Assembly: GCA_947458305.1 (NCBI GenBank)
Contig: CANGZO010000004.1
Coordinates: forward strand, 1-28,751
Reading direction: 5' to 3'
DNA: 28,751 nt
DNA from: Comamonadaceae bacterium
GTDB lineage: Bacteria; Pseudomonadota; Gammaproteobacteria; Burkholderiales; Burkholderiaceae_C
How positions within the stretch are numbered: position 1 is the first letter of the stretch; every line of letters begins with the position of its first letter. The position numbers and the translations under genes were made by a program. The notes under the pieces were generated by a model. That model was not told the DNA's origin. It saw only the letters and a program-made list of their open reading frames with translations, and did no database searches. Positions 1 through 7,589 of this stretch are shown here, piece after piece.

Positions 1-518
1 ACATCGTGGGCCAGCCCATGTTGGCGCACAAGGCGGTGCACGAAGCCCACGTGGCGGCCGAAGTGATTGCGGGCGAACTGCAAGGCAATAAAGAGCTGGC
101 AGCTGCTGCGTTCAACGCACGCGTCATCCCCAGCGTGGCCTACACCGACCCCGAAGTGGCCTGGGTGGGCTTGACCGAAGATCAAGCCAAAGCCCAAGGC
201 ATCAAGGTGAAAAAGGGCTTGTTCCCTTGGTCGGCGTCTGGCCGCGCCATTGCCAACGGCCGCGACGAAGGCGTGACCAAACTGCTGTTTGACGATTCGC
301 CCGAGGCCCATGGTCACGGCAAGATTCTCGGTGGCGGCATGGTGGGCACGCACGCGGGCGACATGATTGGCGAGATCGCTCTGGCCATCGAGATGGGCGC
401 AGACGCTGTGGACATCGGCAAAACCATCCACCCACACCCCACGCTTGGCGAAAGCATCGGTATGGCGGCGGAGGTGGCGCACGGTAGCTGCACGGACGTG
501 CCGCCTGGCAAGAAGTGA
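1..518 (+). CDS. lpdA: Dihydrolipoamide dehydrogenase, C-terminal part (gene cut by window start)
   Basis: This is the last ~170 residues of the E3 flavoenzyme that reoxidises dihydrolipoamide with NAD+ in 2-oxoacid dehydrogenase complexes in the cytoplasm. The visible part is the dimerisation domain. It opens with PMLAHKAVHEA, continues with the conserved stretch IPSVAYTDPEVAWVGLT, and carries the HPHPTLGES motif, whose second His and following Glu form the family's catalytic dyad (visible residues 144 and 149, counted from position 6). The reading frame is open to the window edge, so the FAD- and NAD-binding domains and the redox Cys pair lie upstream and cannot be checked. The gene is followed directly by a strong terminator, so it is the last gene of its transcript. 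By analogy it probably closes a pyruvate dehydrogenase operon, but which complex it serves is not shown here. Confidence 0.93.
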   Translation, partial: IVGQPMLAHKAVHEAHVAAEVIAGELQGNKELAAAAFNARVIPSVAYTDPEVAWVGLTEDQAKAQGIKVKKGLFPWSASGRAIANGRDEGVTKLLFDDSPEAHGHGKILGGGMVGTHAGDMIGEIALAIEMGADAVDIGKTIHPHPTLGESIGMAAEVAHGSCTDVPPGKK

Positions 519-540
519 ACGCTTAGCGCCTAAAACAAAA

Positions 541-574
541 AAACCGCCAACCTGAAAGGGTTGGCGGTTTTTTT
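541..574 (+). terminator. Rho-independent terminator after lpdA
   Basis: A perfect 12-bp stem (541-552 with 559-570) closes a 6-nt loop TGAAAG and runs into a T tract (568-574). It begins 23 bp after the lpdA stop codon. It separates lpdA from the MFS gene, which starts only 25 bp further on. Confidence 0.93.
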
Positions 575-598
575 GTGGCCCGGTTTACAGTCACGCCC

Positions 599-1762
599 AT
601 GAATTCCGTTCCCCGTCATGTGTTGCCTGTTTTGGTGCTGGCCCAATTTGCTGGCACTTCGCTGTGGTTTGCCGTCAATGCCGTCATGCCCGATTTGCAG
701 CAAGCCTTTGGCTGGCCTGCCACTGCCGTGGGCAGCCTGACCTCTGCTTTGCAATGGGGTTTCATTGTCGGCACTTTGGTGTTTGCCTTGCTGGCTTTGG
801 CGGACCGGTTTCGGGCCACTCGGGTTTTCTTGTGTTGTGCGATGGCGGGCGCTGCCTGCACGATTGGGGCTTGGGCCATGGTGTCGGACTTCACGGCGCT
901 GCTCTTTTGGCGCTTTGCGAGCGGGTTTTTCATGGCGGGCATTTACCCTGTGGGCATGAAGATCGCGTCGCAGTGGTACCGACAAGGACTGGGTTCGGCA
1001 CTGGGTTATTTGTTAGGCGCCTTGGTGCTGGGCTCGGCCAGTGCCCATGGCCTTCGGGCCATTGCCGATGCACTGCCTTGGCCCAGCATCATGTTGGGCG
1101 TGGCCGCTTTGGCTGCGGCAGGTGGCTTGCTGATCCTCACATTGGGTGAGCCACCGCAAGCGCCTGTGCGCGTCAGCACCTTGCAGTGGCCAGCGATGGC
1201 CACGATGTGGACCGATGTCCGGGTGCGCAGCTCGGTCTTGGGTTATTTTGGTCACATGTGGGAGCTCTACACCCTGTGGGTCTTGGTTCCCCTGATTTTG
1301 AGTACGCGTTTGTCGGGCGTGGACTTGTCCTGGATGGCTTTTGCGGTTTTGGGCAGCGGGGCTTTGGGCTGCGTGCTGGGCGGCTATGCGGCACAGCGCT
1401 GGGGCAGTGCGCGGATCGCCGCTTTTTTCTTGGGGGTCAGTGGACTGTGTTGCTTGTTGGCACCGTGGTTGCTGCATGCCCCCGATGTCTTTTTTTACGC
1501 ATGGATGTTGGTGTGGGGCATCAGCGTGGCGGGTGATTCGCCGCAGTTCTCTACGCTGACGGCTCGCAACGCGCCGCCTCAGGCTGTGGGCACGGTGCTC
1601 ACGCTCACCAACTGCATCGGGTTCTCCATCAGCACACTGAGCATTTTGTTGTTCGTCACGCTGACCGATTGGCTGCCCTTGGGCTGGTTGCTCACAGGTT
1701 TGGCGCTGGGGCCGGTGTTGGGCTTGTGGGCTTTGCGCTTGTTGGTGCGTGAAAGGGCTTGA
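599..1762 (+). CDS. MFS transporter, substrate unknown
   Basis: A 387-residue inner-membrane protein made almost entirely of hydrophobic segments, consistent with the 12-helix major facilitator fold. It opens with a helix containing FAGTSLWFAVNAVMPDL and has a loop ALADRFRATRV at the place of the family's loop 2-3 motif A (GxLaDrxGrr), which supports MFS. I cannot assign a substrate. An upstream in-frame GTG at 575 lies within the T tract of the preceding terminator, so the ATG at 599 is the preferred start. There is no clear Shine-Dalgarno sequence before it. The 3' end overlaps by 71 bp with the oppositely oriented gene at 1692-2657. The gene probably has its own weak promoter or depends on read-through from lpdA. 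Confidence 0.85.
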   Translation: MNSVPRHVLPVLVLAQFAGTSLWFAVNAVMPDLQQAFGWPATAVGSLTSALQWGFIVGTLVFALLALADRFRATRVFLCCAMAGAACTIGAWAMVSDFTALLFWRFASGFFMAGIYPVGMKIASQWYRQGLGSALGYLLGALVLGSASAHGLRAIADALPWPSIMLGVAALAAAGGLLILTLGEPPQAPVRVSTLQWPAMATMWTDVRVRSSVLGYFGHMWELYTLWVLVPLILSTRLSGVDLSWMAFAVLGSGALGCVLGGYAAQRWGSARIAAFFLGVSGLCCLLAPWLLHAPDVFFYAWMLVWGISVAGDSPQFSTLTARNAPPQAVGTVLTLTNCIGFSISTLSILLFVTLTDWLPLGWLLTGLALGPVLGLWALRLLVRERA

Positions 1763-2657
1763 GGCTCTGGGCCAAGGCGCAGACCTCACCCGCTGGCCTG
1801 TCTGCAGGCTCATCGTCTTCCTCGCTGCACAGTGCGGCCAAGAATGCTGGATCTACGACCTCGCCTGGTAGCAACAACTCTTCGTTCGGCCAGCGCTTGA
1901 CCAAATGGCCATTGGCCACGCCGCCGGTGTGCAGGGCTTGGTAGGCGCGGCGGTGTTGCATGGTGATGCCGCTGTTGGTGTTGGCGATGAAACGGCTTTC
2001 GCCCAAGGCCCAGGGCTCGAAGTAGGCATTGGCGGCGGCATCCACTTGGCGAAAGTAGCTGCGTGCGCCTTCGGCATTGAGCTTTTTGCGGACGGTGCGC
2101 GTGATCAGGCCTTGCAAGTGGTCAAGCGCAGCGACGTCCATCTGGCCGATGGCATCCGGGCTCATGTCCATTTCAGCCAGCGCAGGCGTGGCGGCCAATT
2201 CGGCGGGCAGCACTTGCACCATGGCTTTGACCACATCATGGTGGGGCGCCACGGCGGTGGCCACGCCTCGCGCCTGAGGTTGAATGGGGCAACGGATTTC
2301 CACAAAGCGCGGCTTGACAGGGCCTGTGCAGCCGTCGTGGTGGTAATACTCGCCTTGGCTGAGGCGCCCTTTGCTGGAGCGCCCGCGCACGTCGCGGTAG
2401 GTGGGGTGTTGGGTTTGAACATTCAGACACACCACCAAACCCGTGGCATCGACCAGTTGGTAAAAGGCTTCACGCCATTCGGGCAAAAGCAGTTGCTCGT
2501 GCAGGTAGTCACTGGGGGCGGTGTCTTCTTGACCCACTTCACCCTCAATCACCAGCACAAAGGGCCTGGGCCTGCGCACGCGCCATTGGCGGTTCGCAAA
2601 GTCCAGCACCGAGTGGTCAGGGGCAGGGTGTGTGTGGGCGTTCAATGTAGGGGCCAT
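1692..2657 (-). CDS. Unrecognised protein with HxD motif, possibly Fe(II)/2-oxoglutarate oxygenase-like
   Basis: A 321-residue soluble protein without signal peptide or membrane segment. I do not recognise the family with certainty. A conserved-looking block YYHHDGCTGPVKPRFVEIRC (residues 105-124) contains His-x-Asp (H106-H107-D108), and about 130 residues later NTNSGITMQHRRAYQ (227-241) resembles the distal His/Arg region of TauD-like oxygenases. This supports a Fe(II)/2-oxoglutarate oxygenase-like fold, but only as inference. The last ~40 residues are acidic and then rich in Pro, Ala, Thr and Ser, and look disordered. The ATG at 2657 was chosen over the TTG two codons upstream; neither has a good ribosome-binding site. 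The 3' end runs 71 bp into the converging MFS gene. Confidence 0.7.
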   Translation of the reverse strand: MAPTLNAHTHPAPDHSVLDFANRQWRVRRPRPFVLVIEGEVGQEDTAPSDYLHEQLLLPEWREAFYQLVDATGLVVCLNVQTQHPTYRDVRGRSSKGRLSQGEYYHHDGCTGPVKPRFVEIRCPIQPQARGVATAVAPHHDVVKAMVQVLPAELAATPALAEMDMSPDAIGQMDVAALDHLQGLITRTVRKKLNAEGARSYFRQVDAAANAYFEPWALGESRFIANTNSGITMQHRRAYQALHTGGVANGHLVKRWPNEELLLPGEVVDPAFLAALCSEEDDEPADRPAGEVCALAQSLKPFHAPTSAKPTSPTPAPAPNL

Positions 2658-2815
2658 AAGCAATTTTAGGGCTTCGGCATGCGGGGTTTCATGGGCAATG
2701 CAGGTGACTGCACCCTGATGGCTGAAGCTGTAAATTCCAGCATGTGTCTTCTAATGCTTTGAAAAAATAACATGCTTTTGCCCTTTTGAGGTGGTACCTC
2801 TATTCGTATGAACCC

Positions 2816-3718
2816 ATGAATTTGCCAACTGTTACCCCAGTGCGTGCTGATCACCCGCTGCAAGGCATTGCCTGGATGGTGGCAGGGGTGTTTTTGTTGG
2901 CAGTGTTGGATGCCTTGTCCAAGTATGCCGTGTCGCAGTTGTCGATTCCGGTGTTGATTGCGGCGCGCTCGGCGATGGTGCTGGTGTTGCTGGGGCCGTG
3001 GGTGCTGCGCTGCGGGGGCTGGTCGGCTTTGCGCACGCGACGTCCATTGGCACATGGGGTGCGGGGCTTGTTCGCCGTGTGTTCGATGTTGGCGTTTTTT
3101 GAGAGCCTGCGCTTGTTACCGCTGGCCACGGTGATCGCCATCAGTTTTGCTGCACCACTGTTCATGACGCTGTTGTCGGTGCCGCTGCTCAAGGAACGTG
3201 TTGGGGTGCACCGTTGGGGCGCGTTGTTGGCGGGGTTTTTGGGCGTGAGCCTGATCGTCGGGCCGCAGGCGCTGGACGGCGATTTGGGTTGGGGTGCATG
3301 GCTGGCCTTGTTGGCGTCGCTGTTGTATGCGGCCTCAATGGCCTGTGTGCGTTGGCTGTCGCCGACCGAGAGCGATTTGTCGATGCTGGTTTGGCAGAAC
3401 TTGACCATGGGTCTGGCCGGTGCTGTGGGGCTGTTGTTTGTACCGATCGAGGCGCCTGCGGGCATGTGGCCCATCATCGCTTTGATGGCCATCCTGGTTT
3501 TGCTGGGCCAGCGCTGCACCTTTCGGGCCTTGCGGCTGGCTCCGGTGGGTGTGGTCGCGCCTCTCCATTACAGCGAGCTGCTGTTTGCGGCCTTATTCGG
3601 TTGGGTGTTTTGGCAAGAGTGGCCTGGGCCCCATGTTTGGTGGGGCGCGTTGTTGGTGGTCGGCGCGGGTTTGTTCACCTTGTGGCGTGAGCGCATGCGC
3701 ACGCTGCCCGGCGTTTGA
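2816..3718 (+). CDS. DMT-superfamily (EamA) transporter
   Basis: A 300-residue inner-membrane protein with about ten hydrophobic segments in two repeated halves, the usual layout and length of EamA-type drug/metabolite transporters. Typical features are the opening GIAWMVAGVFLLAVLDALSK, an early R-SAMVLVLL helix, and the second-half helix ending in YSELLFAALFGWVFWQEWP, which resembles the last EamA helix pair. Members export metabolites or amino acids or take up compounds such as S-adenosylmethionine; the substrate cannot be told from the sequence. An in-frame TTG at 2786 would add ten residues (RWYLYSYEP) before the ATG and is less likely. It is divergent from the gene ending at 2657, and a 158-bp gap carries the promoters of both. 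Confidence 0.88.
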   Translation: MNLPTVTPVRADHPLQGIAWMVAGVFLLAVLDALSKYAVSQLSIPVLIAARSAMVLVLLGPWVLRCGGWSALRTRRPLAHGVRGLFAVCSMLAFFESLRLLPLATVIAISFAAPLFMTLLSVPLLKERVGVHRWGALLAGFLGVSLIVGPQALDGDLGWGAWLALLASLLYAASMACVRWLSPTESDLSMLVWQNLTMGLAGAVGLLFVPIEAPAGMWPIIALMAILVLLGQRCTFRALRLAPVGVVAPLHYSELLFAALFGWVFWQEWPGPHVWWGALLVVGAGLFTLWRERMRTLPGV

Positions 3719-3752
3719 TGCGGCCTGTTGATGTCAGAAGCCGCTGCCAGGC

Positions 3753-4535
3753 TCAATCGGCATAACCCGGATTCACGCGGTCGACCACGCGCATCATGGC
3801 TTCAAAAAACAGGCGCTCACGCTCGCTGCGGGGGTGGCGGTCTTGGGGGCTGGGGGTTTTGATGCGCTGGATCACCGATTCGGTCAGCACATTCAGGGCC
3901 TGGCCTGTGCCCATGGCCAGCACTTGGGTGCGGCAGGCTTTTTCGAGTTTGTACAAGCGTCTGTAAGCTTGCGCCACGGTGTCGCCCACCGTCATCACGC
4001 CATGGTTTTTCATGAACAGCACCGTTTTGCCACCGCTCATGAGCTGCGACAAGCGCTCACCCTCTGACAAGTCTGCCGCCAGCCCGGTGTAATGGTCGTC
4101 GTAGGCGATAGTGCCGTCAAAAAAGGCGGCGGTTTGGGTGGCGGGCAACAAGCGGTTGGCTTTGAGCATGTTCAGCGCCAGTGCCCAAGGCTGGTGGGTG
4201 TGCAGCACCACTTTGGCCCCGGTCAGGCGGTGCACCGGAGCGTGGATCGATTGCGCCGACAGCTCCACCACGCCCGTGCCTTCCAAGGTTTCGCCTGCTT
4301 CGTTGAAGACCATCATGGTGCTGGCACGGGCTTCGGACCAGTGCACGCCAAAGGGCGAGATCAGGTATTGGTCCTCGCGCCCCGGCACGGCCACGGTGAA
4401 GTGGTTGTCGATGCCCTCGTCAAAGTCGTGCAGTACGGCCAAACGCAAAGCGGCGGCCAGGTGGACCTTGGCTTGCCATACAGGGTTGTCTGTCTGGTGC
4501 GCTGAGGCTTGAACGGCGGCTGATGCGTGGGACAT
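3753..4535 (-). CDS. Class II aldolase/adducin family protein
   Basis: A 260-residue cytoplasmic protein with the class II aldolase fold. The metal-binding histidines are visible: HTH at residues 112-114 (VVLHTHQPWALAL) and His178 in KNHGVMTVGDT. The segment IDNHFTVAVPG (42-52) corresponds to the family's N-terminal glycine/asparagine loop. The position of the catalytic Glu of fuculose-1-phosphate aldolase (in the PSSE-type motif) is instead His98 in QSIHAPVHR, which is the pattern of the adducin-like branch rather than of true sugar-phosphate aldolases. The reaction is therefore unknown; it may be a decarboxylase, an isomerase or a non-sugar aldolase. It stands alone, with an AT-rich gap upstream and the EamA gene converging on it (34 bp apart). 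Confidence 0.88.
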   Translation of the reverse strand: MSHASAAVQASAHQTDNPVWQAKVHLAAALRLAVLHDFDEGIDNHFTVAVPGREDQYLISPFGVHWSEARASTMMVFNEAGETLEGTGVVELSAQSIHAPVHRLTGAKVVLHTHQPWALALNMLKANRLLPATQTAAFFDGTIAYDDHYTGLAADLSEGERLSQLMSGGKTVLFMKNHGVMTVGDTVAQAYRRLYKLEKACRTQVLAMGTGQALNVLTESVIQRIKTPSPQDRHPRSERERLFFEAMMRVVDRVNPGYAD

Positions 4536-4865
4536 GGCACTCTTTCGATGGTTGAACTGACCATCACTCTATGCATGCGCCTTCTGCTGGCCTGTCACTT
4601 CTGCGGCAAACCCGGGTCATCAACAGACCATTCGCGAACCCTTGCTACGTGGTCTCAATGCGATTCGGATATGAGGGGTAAGTCCATTGACATCCTTGTC
4701 TTAGACAACTGCAGGTCTACGGGTTGAGCTTGTGCATTTAACTTACCCAAATGGATTAATTGGCATTTTCATTGGGGTTTTTAATGGAATAAAAAAGAAA
4801 AAATTAAACAATTTAATCCACATATTTCACTTTTTTGGAGATAATACCCCAAAAATTGTAAAAAA
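4536..4865. other. 330-bp gap, AT-rich towards the chemosensory operon
   Basis: No convincing gene is seen. The gap must hold the promoters of the aldolase-like gene (minus strand) and cheA (plus strand). From about 4730 it becomes very AT-rich, with runs of A and T. A candidate sigma-70 promoter for cheA is TCCACA (4817-4822), a 17-bp spacer and GATAAT (4840-4845). It would start the transcript only about 15 nt before the ATG at 4866, so it is weakly supported. A perfect TTGACA at 4687-4692 has no matching -10 box. Short inverted repeats (4772-4778 with 4846-4852; 4803-4808 with 4812-4817) are present but expected in such AT-rich DNA. Confidence 0.5.
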
Positions 4866-7016
4866 ATGCTCAATACAAACATCGAGTTGGTCTTACAAGA
4901 AGTCGCTATGGAAATGGCTTTTCTGGTGCCGGGCAGCATGGAAGGGCTGGGCTCAATCGCTCAAGCGCTCGATCGGTTGTCGCAAAGACCCAACGTCATG
5001 ACTTCGATCGAAGCTGGCCAAGCACTTGAAGTTCTGCTGCAGCTTTGTCGTCACATACTGGCTGAGAAAACGGGTATCGAGCAGGATCAACTGAATACTT
5101 TGCACACTGAATTTGAGCGGCTGAGTCATGCCGTTTACATGTCAAATTTCCGCGCGGCAGAGAACGAGTCCACTGTTTTAGAACCAGTCGTGCTGGAGGA
5201 AGATCCCGCGAATGCTTTTTGTTTCAAACCAGGCGACGACAAAGAGATGCTCAACGAGTTCTGCATTGAGGGGCGCGAGCTCTTGGTGCACGTCGAGCAA
5301 GGTGTCTTGAAGTTGGAAGAAAATCCACGCCACAAAGAAACACTCAATCAAGTATTTCGTGCGTTTCACAATTTCAAAGGTGGGGCGGGTTTCTTGGGCA
5401 TAGAGCCTATCAAGGACTTGGCCCACCAGCTCGAATCTTTGCTGGATGCATGCAGAAAAGACGAACTGCCAATCACGCGTGAGGTGATTGAGATGATTTT
5501 GTCTGGTGGTGATGCCTTGCAGCGTTTCATTGACGCGATTGCCATCCAGCTGACATCACCCGAGTCCTTTGGGCAAGTGATTCATGTTCCTACTGACTCC
5601 CTTGTGAAGCGTGTTCAGCGGTGTTTGGCGGACCCACAAGCTTTCAAGGATGACGTGGATCCCTCATTCGTAGACCCATCCGCTTTGCCTGTGCAGACGC
5701 AGGTGCTTTCCGACAGCACCCCAGAGGTTTTGCAGATGCCTCAGCGCATGCAGACACATGAACACGCCAGTAACAAGAGTCCTTTGCCTAAAGCCTCTGT
5801 AGATCAGCAGGCTGCTCAGACGATCCGTAAAGATTCAGTTGCAAGTTTTGTCAAGTTAGACACACGCAAATTGGACGCCTTGGTTGATTTGATGGGCGAG
5901 TTGGTCATAGCCCAATCCATGGTGGTTCAGCACCCTCAAGTTCAAGCGCTGCAAGACCGTCAACTCGACCGACATCTGCGCCAATTGTCCAGAATTACCA
6001 CCGATCTACAGCGAAACGCCATGTCGTTGCGGATGGTGCCAATTCGATCGGTCTTCCAAAAAATGACACGACTTGTGCGTGATCTTGCTGCGCTACAAAA
6101 CAAGCAGGTTCAATTGCACCTGAGCGGTGAGGACACAGAATTGGATCGCAATATTGTGGAGGAGTTGGCAGATCCTTTGTTGCACATGATCAGGAATGCG
6201 GTGGACCATGGCATAGAGTCAGCCGATGTGCGTGTCGGTCAAGGCAAATCAGCGCAAGGCAATATTTATTTACATGCCGCGCAATTGGGTGGCGGCATTT
6301 TGATTCGAATGCAAGACGATGGCAGAGGACTTGATTCTGAAAGAATTTTGTCCAAAGCATTGCAGAGGGGCTTGATTTCAGGTGACAGCACACCCAGCGA
6401 AAAAGACATTTACAACCTGATCTTTCTTCCTGGCTTCTCTACAGCAGAAACCGTGACCGACATATCGGGTCGCGGGGTAGGCATGGACGTGGTTCGGGGA
6501 AGCATCAACAAACTCAGGGGTCGAATTGATATCGACTCCACGCCCGGTGAAGGAACTGAGTTCAATATTTTCCTTCCACTGACTTTGGCCATCATTGACG
6601 GTATGTTGGTGGGCGTAGGTGCAGAGCGTTTTATTTTGCCCACCTTGACCATTCGTGAGTCTCTGCGTCCTCAACCTGGGATGGTTTCCACCGTTCAAGG
6701 AAAGGGCGAGGTCATTTGCGTTCGTGGCAAATTGATTCCTCTGGTTCGTCTTTCCGAAAAGTTATGTGTTTCTGGCAATGCCAACGATCCATGCGATGGC
6801 ATTGTGGTTGTGGTCGATTCGGGTGCAAAGCCCAGGGCATTGTTGGTCGATACCTTGATTGGTAAGCAAGAGGTGGTGATCAAACCTTTGGGTGAAACAT
6901 TTAAAAACCACAAAGGTATGTCAGGCGCGGCGATCATGGGTGATGGCCGTGTTGCCTTGATCATTGACCCAGATGCCATCAGTTTATTGCCGTCGATTGA
7001 CGCGTATCCCGCTTGA
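4866..7016 (+). CDS. cheA: Chemotaxis-type histidine kinase CheA
   Basis: A 716-residue kinase that phosphorylates receivers in response to a receptor-CheW array. In order it has: an unassigned, mostly helical region (1-120); an HPt domain with phospho-acceptor His168 in FRAFHNFKGGAGFLG; a Pro/Gln/Ser-rich linker (about 240-320) with no recognisable CheY-binding P2 domain; the dimerisation domain with LDALVDLMGELVIAQSM (336-352); the ATPase with N box HMIRNAVDHGIES (440-452), G1 DDGRGLD (484-490) and G2 GRGVGMD (535-541); and a C-terminal CheW-like regulatory domain from about 570. All catalytic motifs are intact. The ATG at 4866 has no Shine-Dalgarno sequence; ATG codons at 4908 or 4914 are alternatives. 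It is the first gene of the cheA-cheW-mcp-cheR-cheB operon and is lower in GC than the flanks. Confidence 0.95.
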   Translation: MLNTNIELVLQEVAMEMAFLVPGSMEGLGSIAQALDRLSQRPNVMTSIEAGQALEVLLQLCRHILAEKTGIEQDQLNTLHTEFERLSHAVYMSNFRAAENESTVLEPVVLEEDPANAFCFKPGDDKEMLNEFCIEGRELLVHVEQGVLKLEENPRHKETLNQVFRAFHNFKGGAGFLGIEPIKDLAHQLESLLDACRKDELPITREVIEMILSGGDALQRFIDAIAIQLTSPESFGQVIHVPTDSLVKRVQRCLADPQAFKDDVDPSFVDPSALPVQTQVLSDSTPEVLQMPQRMQTHEHASNKSPLPKASVDQQAAQTIRKDSVASFVKLDTRKLDALVDLMGELVIAQSMVVQHPQVQALQDRQLDRHLRQLSRITTDLQRNAMSLRMVPIRSVFQKMTRLVRDLAALQNKQVQLHLSGEDTELDRNIVEELADPLLHMIRNAVDHGIESADVRVGQGKSAQGNIYLHAAQLGGGILIRMQDDGRGLDSERILSKALQRGLISGDSTPSEKDIYNLIFLPGFSTAETVTDISGRGVGMDVVRGSINKLRGRIDIDSTPGEGTEFNIFLPLTLAIIDGMLVGVGAERFILPTLTIRESLRPQPGMVSTVQGKGEVICVRGKLIPLVRLSEKLCVSGNANDPCDGIVVVVDSGAKPRALLVDTLIGKQEVVIKPLGETFKNHKGMSGAAIMGDGRVALIIDPDAISLLPSIDAYPA

Positions 7017-7045
7017 TTTCAAAACCCCATGCAAACCATAACAAC

Positions 7046-7558
7046 ATGACAACTGTGATGACAGGAAACCAACCAGTTAGCGGCAAATATTTGACATTTG
7101 CCATCGCACAAGAACGTTACAGCGTGCCGGTTTTGAAGGTCAGGGAAATCATGCGTCTGTGTCCCGTTACCCAAGTTCCCCGGATGCCCCCCTATATCAA
7201 AGGCGTGATCAACCTCAGAGGGAAAATTGTTCCGGTGATTGATTTGAGAGAGCGTTTCGGCTTGACCCCGGCAGTGGATCTAGATCGAATTTGCATCATC
7301 GTTGTTCAATTCGATGCGCCAGATGGTGCTACTTCACTGATGGGGATGATCGTCGATGTCGTGGAGGAGGTCTCATTTTTTTCGGATGACGATTTGGAGT
7401 TGGCGCCAGATTTTGGAGGGTCTATAGATACCCGATTCATCACTGGCATGGCCAAGAGCAAAGACAAAGTCAAAACACTTCTGGACCTTGACAAGTTACT
7501 CAACCACGCGGGTCAGTTGGACACGCGTGCATTGAATCTGAATTCAATTGACATTTAA
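7046..7558 (+). CDS. cheW: CheW coupling protein
   Basis: A 170-residue single-domain adaptor that links receptor tips to the CheA regulatory domain under the inner membrane. Family hallmarks are the opening strand KYLTFAIAQERYSVPVLKVREI, the segment VPRMPPYIKGVINLRGKIVPVIDLR (N-L-R-G core), and the late VDVVEEV strand. The start is uncertain: ATG at 7046 lies 29 bp after the cheA stop, a TTG at 7013 would overlap that stop, and ATG at 7058 also fits; none has a good ribosome-binding site, so translation may be coupled to cheA. The last ~15 residues (LDTRALNLNSIDI) extend beyond the usual domain end. The gene is the second of the operon. Confidence 0.95.
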   Translation: MTTVMTGNQPVSGKYLTFAIAQERYSVPVLKVREIMRLCPVTQVPRMPPYIKGVINLRGKIVPVIDLRERFGLTPAVDLDRICIIVVQFDAPDGATSLMGMIVDVVEEVSFFSDDDLELAPDFGGSIDTRFITGMAKSKDKVKTLLDLDKLLNHAGQLDTRALNLNSIDI

Positions 7559-7589
7559 ATCACGATCACACTTTCAAAGGTTCACCTCA

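Noticed and set aside
575..598. GTG start for the first MFS gene
   Set aside because: It lies directly behind the terminator T tract and adds only a short polar stretch; ATG at 599 is better.
1013..1813. 266-codon open frame on the minus strand inside the MFS gene
   Set aside because: It lies antisense to a clear membrane protein, is rich in Arg, Gln, Pro and His as expected of GC-rich shadow frames, and has no recognisable domain.
1905..2669. 254-codon open frame on the plus strand opposite the HxD protein
   Set aside because: Its composition (Gly, Val and His rich) looks like a shadow frame. The minus-strand reading has motif-like blocks and a plausible start.
4687..4692. TTGACA as -35 box of a cheA promoter
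   Set aside because: At 17 bp the matching hexamer is TGCAGG, which is not a -10 box; it is also about 175 bp from the start codon.
4732..5001. 89-codon open frame crossing into cheA
   Set aside because: It begins in AT-rich non-coding-looking DNA, has no ribosome-binding site, and its second half is a shadow of cheA.
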